Origin: Leishmania martiniquensis | Lineage: Eukaryota; Euglenozoa; Kinetoplastea; Trypanosomatida; Trypanosomatidae | Assembly: GCF_017916325.1 (NCBI RefSeq) | Contig: NC_090158.1 | Span: 356,501-420,500 of the forward strand | Length of the DNA: 64,000 nt | Direction: 5' to 3' | In this document: piece by piece, positions 29,536 to 39,310 of the stretch | How the letters are laid out: each line of letters opens with the position of its first letter | How positions within the stretch are numbered: the stretch's first letter is position 1 | The notes under the pieces: model-generated | What the model saw: the letters and a program-made list of their open reading frames with translations, nothing else | Database searches by the model: none | Told to the model about the DNA's origin: nothing | Program-made: the position numbers and the translations under genes

Positions 29536-31980
29536 CTAGAGAATAGTGAGCATCTCTTCCGCAATGGCTTGCACCACCGCTGGCGAGCGGCCGCAAAAGG
29601 CCCAGTTGCCCAGGCAGGCGACGTGGCCGGCTGGCAGGATGTTGTCCAGGCGAATGGCGCGAACGCGCCAGCTCATCTTCTGTCGGAGTGTCGCAGCGAT
29701 GCTGCGAGGAGCTCGACGGTACTGCGGCAGCTCTGCCTCTGTGCCAGGCATCCACAGTGCCGATGGAGACTGCGCTGACCCGGCCGGAGAGGTGCACTCC
29801 GAGGGCGCCATCACACCTTCCATGGCCATCGCGCAGTCCACATGTGGCTTGCCAAGCGCCGTCGCCCCGCCTGTTGGCTGAGTCGTCGGGGTAGCCTGCA
29901 GCCATTTCTTCGCCTCCGTCTGCATGGCGGAGGCGACGTCGCAGACGCGCTCGGAGGCCCAGCGAGGGTCTCGCAGGAGAGATGTGATGGCGCTGCTGTT
30001 GCGGCTGCTGCGCGATGATGTCACCGAGCCCATGTCGTCATGATCTCGAGAGTCACTTGCGGCGGCGGCCTCATCGCCTTCAAAGACGAAAGAGCTAAGA
30101 ATCAGCGAGCTGCTCCGCCGGCAGAGTGGGGTGAACAGCTTCCACAGCATCGACCCGGCTGTCGACAGTGCAGACGCGGATGACTCGGGGGCATTGTCTA
30201 GGCTGTTGTTTCCTCTGTTGACGGAATTGGTCCGGAGCGCGGCTAGCTCCTCCGAGTACACCGCTTCTGTACTATGCGCCGCCCTCGCGCTCCCGATGGC
30301 CGACAATGAAACGAAGGAGGATGGCTGCGCTCTGGTCACGGCGGAACTGTTGGGGATCAGAGACTGGGTGCATGACGAGGACGCGGACTCCGACGACGCC
30401 GTCAGCCCCGACACCGACGAAGAGGTAGCCCGTGGACGCAGGGATGCGGTCAGGAAGTTGCTTTCATCGAAGCAGCCTTCCCCAACGCCCACCGGAGTGC
30501 CCGCATACTTGCTTGAGGAGGAGTATAGCGCCTGATGCTGCATGGTGGCGTCAGCAGCATTGGGCGAAGGCACCGAAGTAGCAATAAGGTCATCTATGGT
30601 GCAGGTCCTCGCCCGCGCCCGCGCGGCGTGCTGACACTCGCGCTGGTCACCACATCCACCGACGCCGTGTGCCTCGCCCTCCTCCAACTCTTCGAAAGAG
30701 CGCAGCAAAATTGGCTTTGACACCTCCGCGAGCTCGTTCACAAAGGCTGCCGCGCAGTGCGCCCGGTGTGGGGCCACGCCAACGAATTTGGTGTGGTCTG
30801 TGTCGGCGTTCTCGAAAATGAGTGAGCACGTGCCGAAGCCGACAAAGATGTCCCGATGTGTGTTCGCGAACAGCACACGGCGCCGGAAGAGCTGCAGCGC
30901 ATGCAGGTGCGACTCGTCAAGGAGGCGGCGCTGTAGCACGCAGTTCGCGTCGGACAAGAGCTCGCCGTAAGTCTGGCACAGGTTCAAGCGAGCTAGGCAC
31001 CAGGCACCAGCGTATACGGGCCACCAAAGACATTCCCCGGCACCGCAATGTGGCGTGGCGACAGTCACGAAGTTCTCAAAGGTCACGTGAAGCCTCTGCA
31101 GCCTCTGCCGCAGAGTGGCGATGGCGTCGAAGAGGAGGGGGTCACGTGCTCGCGTCTCGGCCTCATCGACGAGAAGAAGGCAGAGAAACTCACGCTGAAG
31201 AATACCCCCAAAGCTGTGTCCCATGAGGGAGAGGCACACCGGAAGAGGTGCTACTGCCTCCGCCACGAGTGGCGCCGCGCCGCTGGCCCCCCTCATCTGA
31301 GCGTGAGCCGCCCATTTGGCCTGGCGCTGCTGCTCCCTTGATTCCACTTCGTTCAGCCACGCGTGCAAGACGGGGACCACCTCCGCCAGCATTCTCTGCG
31401 CACAAGCCTGTGTTCCGGCATCCGTGCGCAGGTATTCGTTGCTACCTGGTGAAAAGAACGCTAAGTTTCCACTGCGGTAGAGACGTCCACGCGTGCGATT
31501 TGGGTACTCAATATGCAAGCGATAGGCCGCTTTGTACGCGGCGCGCCGCGCTCGCTGCTCAGGCGTCAAGGCCTTCTCCGCGCTCGCACTGATTGCTGCC
31601 TCATGCAACACTGACGCCTTGTCGGCAGCGCTGACAGTGTCGCGCATGGAAGCCGCCTGCTGCTGAGGTTGCGCTCGCCGTTGCTGCCGCGACACCGCCG
31701 CCATCTCCGTCGCCTCGAGGACGCTCACCTCATGACTCACGAACGCATCTACTATGACGTTTTCAAAGTCATCGGCGCTGCCCAGCACGCCGTGTTGGCA
31801 TACTACCAAGTGGTACGGGTCAACGATGCGAAGCGGTGATGTGGCGGCAGCACTGCTGCTCGTGTCTGAACCGCTCGGCAGCGGCGGGCAGGCGAGATGC
31901 TCGTGTGCGCGCTTGAAAGCGTCCTGCAGTGCGGGGCCCTGCGGCGCGTACCACTCCAGAAGGCGCCTTAGCATTTCCAT
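29536..31980 (-). CDS. Serine lipase/esterase of the DUF676 type (814 aa)
   Basis: This is an alpha/beta-hydrolase in its first half. The first strand and oxyanion loop read HLVVCQHGVLGSADDF (57-72), and the nucleophile elbow is GHSFGG (254-259) with Ser256 as nucleophile. TVATPHCGAGECL (306-318) follows, as in putative serine esterases of Pfam DUF676. A later FANTHRDIFVGFGTCS block is also typical. The acid is not assigned. A His in ILPAGHVACLGNW near the C-terminus could complete the triad, although the chain in between is a Ser-rich low-complexity linker of about 250 residues. An insert rich in Gln, Ala and Arg (about 95-150) separates the first strand from the elbow. No signal peptide or membrane segment is visible, so a cytosolic acylglycerol or phospholipid hydrolase is the likely role; the substrate is unknown. 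Start: ATG at 31980. Confidence 0.92.
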   Translation of the reverse strand: MEMLRRLLEWYAPQGPALQDAFKRAHEHLACPPLPSGSDTSSSAAATSPLRIVDPYHLVVCQHGVLGSADDFENVIVDAFVSHEVSVLEATEMAAVSRQQRRAQPQQQAASMRDTVSAADKASVLHEAAISASAEKALTPEQRARRAAYKAAYRLHIEYPNRTRGRLYRSGNLAFFSPGSNEYLRTDAGTQACAQRMLAEVVPVLHAWLNEVESREQQRQAKWAAHAQMRGASGAAPLVAEAVAPLPVCLSLMGHSFGGILQREFLCLLLVDEAETRARDPLLFDAIATLRQRLQRLHVTFENFVTVATPHCGAGECLWWPVYAGAWCLARLNLCQTYGELLSDANCVLQRRLLDESHLHALQLFRRRVLFANTHRDIFVGFGTCSLIFENADTDHTKFVGVAPHRAHCAAAFVNELAEVSKPILLRSFEELEEGEAHGVGGCGDQRECQHAARARARTCTIDDLIATSVPSPNAADATMQHQALYSSSSKYAGTPVGVGEGCFDESNFLTASLRPRATSSSVSGLTASSESASSSCTQSLIPNSSAVTRAQPSSFVSLSAIGSARAAHSTEAVYSEELAALRTNSVNRGNNSLDNAPESSASALSTAGSMLWKLFTPLCRRSSSLILSSFVFEGDEAAAASDSRDHDDMGSVTSSRSSRNSSAITSLLRDPRWASERVCDVASAMQTEAKKWLQATPTTQPTGGATALGKPHVDCAMAMEGVMAPSECTSPAGSAQSPSALWMPGTEAELPQYRRAPRSIAATLRQKMSWRVRAIRLDNILPAGHVACLGNWAFCGRSPAVVQAIAEEMLTIL

Positions 31981-33376
31981 TTTTTTATCGTTTCGTGTGC
32001 GTGTGTGTACGCGTACCTGTGAGCGCGTGCAAAATTCTCAGGGCCGCGTTGGTGCCGGTGCGCAGACGGTGGCCTCCCCCTCCCCTTTTTTCTTTTTTTT
32101 CGATTTCGGCCCCGTTTCGTCCGCGGTAGCGCGAAGGTGTGACACAGCACGACACCGAGGGAGAGGGAGAGAGAGGGGCAAGTGCGTGGCGACACTCGGA
32201 GGAAATCACACGGACAGGCTCTGCAGTCGACGCACGTGGCGCTGTGTAGGAAAAGGGGGAGGGGTACACAGAGAAAGGGAGGCGCGCTCACGTCCACGAA
32301 AGGGAGAAAATAGGCCCAGTCACGCGAAAAAGATGAAGAGACGATGGGGAGTACGCGATGAGGAAGCGGCGGCACACGTTGTCACCCCTGAGAATGAGGG
32401 AGAGAGAGGGGAGGGGGAAGAGGCAAGCAGTGATCTCTTGACTTCCTCAATGTCAAGCAAGTTTGGTATATCCGCAGTCGGCAGGGCGTTTCTTTCGACT
32501 CGGCGGCTCCTCTTTTTTTTTGATGGATGGAGGGGGGGCAGAACGAAGTGGAGGGGGGTAAGAGGAAAGGCGCCTCACGCACCCCTTGCGCGATGACGGG
32601 GAGAATGAGGGGGCTGTGCAAGTCCAACGCGCAATCGCGAGAGGAGCTAGACAGGAAAAAAACTGTAAACGCCTATGCGCGTGTACGCGTACGAAGGGTG
32701 TTTGTGTGGTGTGCGGTGGTGGGCAGTCATGGTCGCAGCAGTCGCGAGAGAGAGGGGGGCGAGGAGAGAGGTCAAAGCGGGGGAAGAGGTGCAGTGAAGA
32801 GCGGAGGAGAGGGGACGATCGGCGTCTGCATTCGAAAGCGGCAACGCATACGAAACATGGAAAAGAACACGAGCGTATACACACACACGCACACGCTAGC
32901 AGCGCGCACTGTGCCCCTTTACCGCCGCTGCCGCAAAGAGGATTCCTTCCGATAAGGAAGATTGGGGAAAAGGGCGAGCAGGAGATGGTTAAGATGGGGA
33001 GGGGGACGAAGGCGCAGCAGGAGCGGTAATCTCGTCGAGTAGCGCCAGTGACCTCCCCCAGTTCTGGTCTCGAGGCACAGTGAACTGCATCTGCCTGTGC
33101 CAGCGCTTCGTGTGCTGTTCTCGATCCTGCTATTGTTCTCCTTTAGTGGCACAAAAACGCCCTCAGCGTAGAAGGTGAAACACGAGTATGTATGTGTGTG
33201 TGTAGCTGTTGCCACAGACGACATGCACAAGAGCCTTCCAAGATCTGTGACGACAACAAACAGAGAGCGCCCTCCCTCTCCTCCCCCCACCCCCATCCCT
33301 ATCAGTCGGTGCACTGAAGAATCGGCGCAGCTGCAGCTTCTTTGCGCACAACCCGCGTGCGACACACTGTGCACTG
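31981..33376. other. 1.4 kb spacer: 5'UTR of the lipase gene and 3'UTR of the SET/MYND gene
   Basis: Low-complexity T-rich (32085-32100) and GA-rich (32155-32180, 32400-32430, 32740-32820) stretches. No coding signal was seen. Confidence 0.6.
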
Positions 33377-35944
33377 TCACATTCGCACCTCGTGCATGGT
33401 CCATGATGGTGTAGACGCGTCCGCAACGTCACGCTCCAGAGCGGAGGAGCTACAGCACGGTGGTGGCAGCGGACGTAGGTATCCGTGAATCGTACACGCG
33501 CCACACAGCAGCAGCGGCTTTTCGAAGGCCTTTGGCGATACCTCGGCGCAGCCGGAGCGCGTGCCGCCGGCGCTCGCACGGCTGCCTGTGACTGCCATCG
33601 CTATCTGCGGCCCCTCTGCCTTTCCGCTGCATCGCTCACATATGCAGAAGAAGCGATACGTTGCGAGCAGATTCCGGCGCCGCTCAGCACTGTTCATCTC
33701 CTCCACATCTGTGTAGCAAATTGTCAACGGCTCCAGTGGTGCGACAGCGCGCACAGCGTAGAAGGCAGCGATGCGGCCGCCGTGGTGCATGACGCGGCAC
33801 AAATTGGGCACGCACGAGTGGTTCAAGTAAGACGCTTGTGGGTAAATGCCAAAGCCGATGCAGTTGCCCTGCGCATCATAGGCCCCGAAGCTGTTGCACT
33901 GCGCAGCCGCGCACAGTCGCTGAAAGTACACCTCTGACACCTGCAGCAAGTCGCCAGTGCCTTCCTCATGCTGCACCAACGTCCTCGGGGCTACAGGCAC
34001 GCCGTCATCACCGCCACAGCCACGCATGGCGACACCTTTCCGCCGGGGAAGGAGGAGCTGCTGAAGCGCTGGTAGCACCTTCTTCGCGAAGGCGCGGTAG
34101 TAACGCTGGTAAGTGCTGCGTTGCTGCTTTGATATGACAGACATGTTGGTCTCCATCTGAGCGAGCTCTGCGTACAGCGGGGCTGGCGCGGTGAGGTGCG
34201 GTAAAGGACCCTCGCCAGCACCGCCCCTGCTGGTGCTGTTACCGGCGAAGCTGCGCAACAGTCTCGCATTCGTCACTTCAGCCCTACATGTGCCCGCAGC
34301 AGGTGAGCCGCTGGAGTCATCTAAGCTGTCGGAAGCGTTTGAGTAGCCCCTTCGCGCCGAGACTTCACGAGCGATGCGTCGCAGCACAGGGTCGGCATCG
34401 AGTACCTCCACTCTGCCTGTCAGGCCCGCCCTGGCGCGGATCTCCTCAATCGACTGCACCTCCTTGGGAACGACGGCGGAGCTCACCGCCGCTAGCGAGG
34501 AGTGGGCCACTTGCGTGGCCGAGCAGCGTCGCTCATTCCGGCTCGTCAAAGCACTGACACCTGTAGAGAGCAGCGACTGCTCGTCCGAGGTGTCGTCTTC
34601 CACCGCGGGTTCCCCATGAGCTGCGCCATCATCGTCACTCTTTGGCGTTGCTGCATGTCCCGCGACAGCGCCTTCCGCGCGCCCAGCGGGATCCTCACCT
34701 ATAGCGGTGAAGTGCGACTGGTACCCAGCACGGCATGCACGAGCCACCACAATGACGCTGAAGAGCAGCGACTGGAACTCGAGCATTCGCGGCTCGCTTG
34801 TCGACCGTGCCCAGTGGAGGGGCTCGTTACCCGGCATGGCTGCAGCGCTGGGCGCACCGGCGGCACAGCCCCCGTGGCAAGCGCCTCCAGAGACATTGGC
34901 GGCCCCCATGGAGTAGTACTCTGTCATGAGTCGTGGGTACAAGCCGCGCAGCACGGCGCACTCGCCGCTCTGCTCATGCTCGACGCGATAAGCTTGCCAG
35001 CACGCCTCAGAGCAGTAGCAGAGCACCCAGCAGCCGCTGCAGCCAGACATGGCCACCTCGTCACCCTCTGCTCCGACCGCGTCATACGAGGACGACGTAG
35101 ATGCTTTCCACCCTTCGTGGCGCACCACTAGAAGCCCTTGCTCGGCACGACGAAGGCGCTGCAGTCGCCGCTTGAAGAAGAGCTCTTCCCGCAGTGTAAG
35201 AGCCTTTTCTACGAGACGCTGCTTTAGCTCCACCGCCCCGTCTTTGCGAGTTTCCGAGGATCTGGACGGCTTCTTCAGCTTTCGAAACGGCGATGCCGCT
35301 GCAGCGGCAGCCGCGTCGCCGTTGCAAGCGCTGTCGTCGCCGCCCTCGTCGCCCCTGCTACCGTCGCCGGCCCCCGCCGCCCGCCCCTCGGCGGCTCTGA
35401 TATCTCGGTCAAGCGCCTCCTGCTCCTCCGACATATCCATTGCCAGCTCGGCGAGGCTGCCACGGTTGCACAGCCACCGGCCCGCAGGAATCTCTTGAAA
35501 GCACACGGAGCACCACGTCGGCGTGGTGGTATACCAGCGAGGCTTCATCTTCGACGACCCCTCGCCCTGCACACTGTCCTCGCCTTGCAGCGCGTGTACA
35601 TAGTGCGACGCAGAAGCAGGCTCGCCCGCTGCCGATGCGGTCACTGTGCTGTTAGCTCCGCTGCCGCCACCACGGCCTACTGCTTTTTTTTCGCCATTCC
35701 CCTTCGACCTCTTCGCTGTCTTGCCACTTCTCCTCGCATGTGAGTCGCTCGCCGCCGCAGCCGAATTCTCCACGGCGGCTCTTGATGAAAGGTACAGGGC
35801 GCTGGGGCAGTGGTTCGGACTCATGACAAGCCCGTACGGCGCGGCAGCGAGCACGAGCTCGCCAGGAAAAATGTGGCGTCGTGCCACAGCGTGCCGACCC
35901 GCCTCCTCTTTCGAGCTGTAGACGAGGCGGAAGCAGCTCTCCAT
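33377..35944 (-). CDS. SET/MYND (SMYD-like) lysine methyltransferase, long form (855 aa)
   Basis: The N-terminus (FRLVYSSKEEAGRHAVARRHIFPGELVL) matches the start of a split SET domain. A MYND-type zinc finger is itself interrupted: the first cysteine pair is C145/C148 (CSVC), and the remaining ligands come some 150 residues later (C302, C305, C309, C311, C315, H323, C329). The intervening stretch is charged, with Ala runs and probable coiled coil. The SET core lies near the C-terminus: NHSCVPN (708-714) for AdoMet and substrate binding, then LTICYTD and a CxCxxC post-SET zinc site (767, 769, 772). The expected activity is protein lysine methylation; the target is unknown. The open frame runs 278 codons further upstream but has intergenic composition, and an acceptor AG lies 45 bases before the chosen ATG. 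A second SET/MYND gene lies two genes upstream (41983-43335). Confidence 0.92.
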   Translation of the reverse strand: MESCFRLVYSSKEEAGRHAVARRHIFPGELVLAAAPYGLVMSPNHCPSALYLSSRAAVENSAAAASDSHARRSGKTAKRSKGNGEKKAVGRGGGSGANSTVTASAAGEPASASHYVHALQGEDSVQGEGSSKMKPRWYTTTPTWCSVCFQEIPAGRWLCNRGSLAELAMDMSEEQEALDRDIRAAEGRAAGAGDGSRGDEGGDDSACNGDAAAAAAASPFRKLKKPSRSSETRKDGAVELKQRLVEKALTLREELFFKRRLQRLRRAEQGLLVVRHEGWKASTSSSYDAVGAEGDEVAMSGCSGCWVLCYCSEACWQAYRVEHEQSGECAVLRGLYPRLMTEYYSMGAANVSGGACHGGCAAGAPSAAAMPGNEPLHWARSTSEPRMLEFQSLLFSVIVVARACRAGYQSHFTAIGEDPAGRAEGAVAGHAATPKSDDDGAAHGEPAVEDDTSDEQSLLSTGVSALTSRNERRCSATQVAHSSLAAVSSAVVPKEVQSIEEIRARAGLTGRVEVLDADPVLRRIAREVSARRGYSNASDSLDDSSGSPAAGTCRAEVTNARLLRSFAGNSTSRGGAGEGPLPHLTAPAPLYAELAQMETNMSVISKQQRSTYQRYYRAFAKKVLPALQQLLLPRRKGVAMRGCGGDDGVPVAPRTLVQHEEGTGDLLQVSEVYFQRLCAAAQCNSFGAYDAQGNCIGFGIYPQASYLNHSCVPNLCRVMHHGGRIAAFYAVRAVAPLEPLTICYTDVEEMNSAERRRNLLATYRFFCICERCSGKAEGPQIAMAVTGSRASAGGTRSGCAEVSPKAFEKPLLLCGACTIHGYLRPLPPPCCSSSALERDVADASTPSWTMHEVRM

Positions 35945-35988
35945 ACGATCCGGCAATGGCGTGTCGGGTTGTAACGCAGCGCTGCCCT

Positions 35989-36036
35989 CTGCGCCACCGC
36001 CGATATTCACAGAAGCAAGGCGGAGAAAAAAAAGGG
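35989..36036 (-). promoter_or_regulatory. trans-splice acceptor of the 855-aa SET/MYND gene
   Basis: In the mRNA sense a CCCTTTTTTTTCTCCGCC tract (complement of about 36018-36035) is followed by the first clear AG at GGCGCAG (complement of 35989-35990), leaving 44 bases of leader. Confidence 0.5.
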
Positions 36037-36830
36037 CTGAGACGAAGAAAGAGTCCAGGCGCGAGCAGCTGCTGCCTGCGCTCACTGCGGAGGCAATGTG
36101 AAAAGTGTGCACGTGCAACGGCGTGCACCGTTTTTTTTCTCTCCTGCCGTGACCTGCGTGCCTGCAGTAAAAGGCAATGCCGTACGTCGAGCACACGTAT
36201 GCATCGCAGCAGATGTGAAACCGTGAGAAGAAAAAGCAGAAGAGAGAGAGAAAGAGCTGCCAAAACGTGGAGTGAACGAGCGGAAGGGTGTCCCACACCC
36301 CTCCGCAACGGGCGCAAAGCTGAATATATATTTTTTTGCGAGGCTTGCCTTGCCGCGATTCTATGCACTTATACGGAGAAAAGGCAGAAAACAAACAGAC
36401 ACAAAACGCCAGCCTCTGCCCCCTGCGCGACTGAAAGCGTATGCGTTGAGTCGACCTCGCTGAGAGCAGGTCCCTCACACACGCCCCCAACGTGTCACAG
36501 CAAGAGCCGGCGACGGCGTGGGTGCCGGCATGTCGCCCACAACACCGGCAGGAGTTGAGACGGGGGTATATGTGACGCCCCTTGTCACTCTTTCTGCCAC
36601 CTCGCTTCACCGCTCTTCGACCGCCATCACCACTACCCTCCCCCGGATGCGCACACAAAGCACACACGCACACGCGGAGGCGAAGGCAGAAAGTGAGAAA
36701 AAAAAAGCTGCGTGGGTGAAGGAGTGCCACTACTGCAGGCTGAAAGGATAAAGAAGAGATGGAGATGGCATGCGGCACGGATGCATCAGAGAAAAGGCAC
36801 AGGCTGCCATCAGCTCGCCTGGTCTATTCC
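36037..36830. other. 0.8 kb spacer upstream of the SET/MYND gene
   Basis: The 3'UTR of the neighbouring single-membrane-segment gene. It shows A-rich and T-rich short runs and CA-rich sequence, and no gene. The open frame of the SET/MYND gene continues through here by chance. Confidence 0.55.
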
Positions 36831-37901
36831 TTACCGGTTTGACGCTGCTGCCTCCTCTGCCTGCGCCACCATCCCAGGCGCTACTTCGCCAGCCTTCGCC
36901 AGCTCCTCCAACTCCAACAGTCGCAAGACGTCTGCGCTGGGCCTCTCAAAGGCTGAGTGCGTCAACCGGAACACGCGCTCCTCGTACTCCCGCTTCCCCG
37001 CATTTTCGGAGCGGTGCCGCAACACGTGCGCCGGCAATTCATGCGTTTCGGGCAGCCGGTACGCGTACAGCTTGCTGCGAGGGGAAGTGTCCATCACACG
37101 CAAGAGGTTCAACAAGTGCTGCGGATCAGCTTGCCAGAATGGTCGGCCTGTTTCGAGGTAGTATGTGATAGACATGCCAATCATAATGCACGGAAGAGTG
37201 AGGAATACGGTGTAACGTATGTAATAGCGACGGAACTCGTCCGGGTGGTAGCGGTACTCACGGTGAATGCGCTCATCCATGTTGTCCCGATCCCGCTTTG
37301 TCATTGCGTCCTCGCTCCACGAGTCACGCAGCTGCTGCGCGCCCCACGGCGCTCTCTTCTTGATCTTGACGTCACTATGCGGCTTATGTTTGCTTTTGCC
37401 GATCGAAGCGGCCGACAGCGCCTGGCCAGTGTGGCTTGCGCCAAGCCGGCGCTCACCGCCACGTGCGCACCTACTCCCGGCTGCTGCAGATTCGAGGGCG
37501 ACGGCAGGCAAAGGATTGCACGCTGGTGTGCTACTGGCCCGCGCCAAACTGCCTCCAGTAACTTCGTGTGGCGCCTCTGTGGCCGGCGCCGACGGGCAGG
37601 GAGGAGACGAAGGTACCTGGTGTTGTATCGAGCACGTTGCGCCGCCATCAGCGGGGGTGATCGGCTGTGAAGATGAAGTCGCAGATCGGGACGACATGTC
37701 GCGCACTGCCCATCGCATTGCAACTGATGAGGACAAGGATGCAGTGCCATTGCACCCCCCTGAATGCTGGTGCCGACGCAACTGAGGCACACAGCCGAAG
37801 ACTCGCAGTGGGATAGCTTTCTTCATAGGAAGGTGACCGAAGCCAGTGTGCGACAGCTGCCACAGTGATGGCAGCCTGCATGGCCCGCCACCGGAACGCA
37901 T
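36831..37901 (-). CDS. Single-membrane-segment protein, probably mitochondrial (331 or 356 aa)
   Basis: I recognise no named domain. The conserved-looking part is the C-terminal 150 residues. A charged segment with DERIHREYRYHPDEFRRYYI leads into one hydrophobic helix (about 231-249 of the 356-aa form, TVFLTLPCIMIGMSITYYL), followed by a soluble tail ending in helical ERPSADVLRLLELEELAKAG. The middle is low-complexity. Two starts compete. The ATG at 37901 is the first after a strong acceptor, while the ATG at 37826 gives MKKAIPLRVFGCVPQLRRHQ, a good mitochondrial presequence. An inner-membrane protein with a short single pass would fit, but this is inference from composition. The frame is open further upstream to 38153 without support. 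Confidence 0.8.
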   Translation of the reverse strand: MRSGGGPCRLPSLWQLSHTGFGHLPMKKAIPLRVFGCVPQLRRHQHSGGCNGTASLSSSVAMRWAVRDMSSRSATSSSQPITPADGGATCSIQHQVPSSPPCPSAPATEAPHEVTGGSLARASSTPACNPLPAVALESAAAGSRCARGGERRLGASHTGQALSAASIGKSKHKPHSDVKIKKRAPWGAQQLRDSWSEDAMTKRDRDNMDERIHREYRYHPDEFRRYYIRYTVFLTLPCIMIGMSITYYLETGRPFWQADPQHLLNLLRVMDTSPRSKLYAYRLPETHELPAHVLRHRSENAGKREYEERVFRLTHSAFERPSADVLRLLELEELAKAGEVAPGMVAQAEEAAASNR

Positions 37902-37938
37902 CCTTCCCTCTTCTCTCTTCTCGCCGTGTGTGTGCCCT

Positions 37939-37990
37939 CTGCGAAGCCATAAGGGAAGGATATATACGGGACACATGAAGAAGAAGAGCA
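37939..37990 (-). promoter_or_regulatory. trans-splice acceptor upstream of the 356-aa gene
   Basis: In the mRNA sense CTCTTCTTCTTC and CCTTCCC pyrimidine blocks (complement of about 37955-37988) end at GGCTTCGCAG; the AG is the complement of 37939-37940. The leader to the ATG at 37901 would be 37 bases. Confidence 0.5.
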
Positions 37991-39310
37991 TGACGCCGCA
38001 ATGAGGCGTCCCCAGCGAGTAAGCATGCCCAGTCATGCGAAGCGGCTTTGCAGGAGCTGCTCGCCCTGACCAGATTCGTGGCTGCCACCACACACGATGA
38101 GGAAGGCGGCGAGCATTCCGGCGCCGGCTGGCGTGCCCTTTCTCTCCGGGCAAAAATGCTCAAGCACCCGAGCGCACGCGGTGAAGTGGGGGAAAGCGAC
38201 AGAGATCTACCAACATCCTAATGGCCAAAGGCGCTCAAGAGGAACGTGGCGCCCCCACCCCACCCCCAAAACCAAAAAAAAAACATTTCACGTTCCACCG
38301 TCGACTGGCGACTCGGCCAGCCCCCGTTTACGCGCCTTCTCTTTGTTTATCGCACCTCACGTCGATCGCTCTGTAGAAAACAAGCAGACACACTCACACA
38401 CACGCACGCATACATAGGTATACCCCTTTCACTGCGCCCCCTCTCCTCTTCTCTTCCGCGCAGAGGGCGTGCTAGTGGTGCGGCGCTCTGCCACCGACCC
38501 TCTCACGCAGGGCGCGATGGCGGGCGCGAAGCAGCGGGTAGACACGCGCTACAGTAATGCGCTGCATCACCACCACCACCACCACCCATCGCCTCAGCGT
38601 GCCTTGATGCTTTTGTTCTACATGCCCGCCGCACAGGCCGCCCCGCAGCCGCTGCCTGTCATGCCGGCCGCCACCTCGTGCATCCTCCCCCCTCTCCCCT
38701 TCCCCCACACCAGCAGGCAGCGTGAGGGCCGGGCAGCACCACAAGTGGCTCGAGCATTGGCAGGAATGAGAAGAGGGAGAGGGGGCCGAGCCCTCGACAT
38801 GCGCGCCGAGGCGCCCCCCTCTCCCCTCCCGTCAGAGGAGAGAGAAAACAGTGAAAAGGAAAAGAGCCGAATAGAGACGGCCACACGCGAGCACGAGCAA
38901 CAACAGAAGGAATCGAAGTGCTGGATGGGAAAAGACAGAAGCGATGTGAAGCACCTGATTAAGCGAGGGTGAAGGCCTCTGACGAATACACACCGTGAAT
39001 GCGCGGTCGCCATGCATAACGGACGGTTAAGCAGCTATCAGAGAGAGGCAGGTGAGCGGAGCGGAGAGAACCCGCAAATAGGGCGGAAGGCCCCGAAAGG
39101 AAGAGTGTAACGAAGCCAATGAAAAAAAAAATGCGCTCTCAGGAAGAACTGCGCAGAGGAAGCTGGAGCGTAGACAACCGTCGCGCGTGCACAGAATGGC
39201 GAATGCGGCGTGCATTAGGCGAAAAAAAAAAATTGGGCAGCATCGCGGTGGCAGCGGCAGCTGTGAATATGCCACAGCACGCGCACCGCGCATGCCGTAT
39301 TCCCCCTCGA
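37991..39310. other. 1.3 kb spacer: 3'UTR of the flavoprotein gene
   Basis: No gene is supported. It carries a diverged interspersed element (about 38500-38640) that includes a CAC triplet run, and purine-rich sequence at 38770-38890. Confidence 0.6.
38500..38640. repeat. diverged interspersed element, copy B
   Basis: Alignable with 4510-4635 through GCGAAGCAGCGGG, the CTACAG-AATGC-CTGCA block and TCTACATG-CGCC. Here a CAC-triplet run (38567-38586) replaces part of the other copy. It lies in the predicted 3'UTR of the flavoprotein gene. Confidence 0.5.

Noticed and set aside
28121..29905. 594-codon open frame on the minus strand
   Set aside because: It overlaps the C-terminal coding part of the lipase gene in another frame and runs through the 530-bp repeat. 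Its composition is that of translated GC-rich spacer and it has no domain.
35945..36778. In-frame extension of the 855-aa SET/MYND protein by 278 codons
   Set aside because: The composition is intergenic (Cys/Arg/Phe-rich), it contains the likely splice acceptor, and family homology begins at the ATG at 35944.
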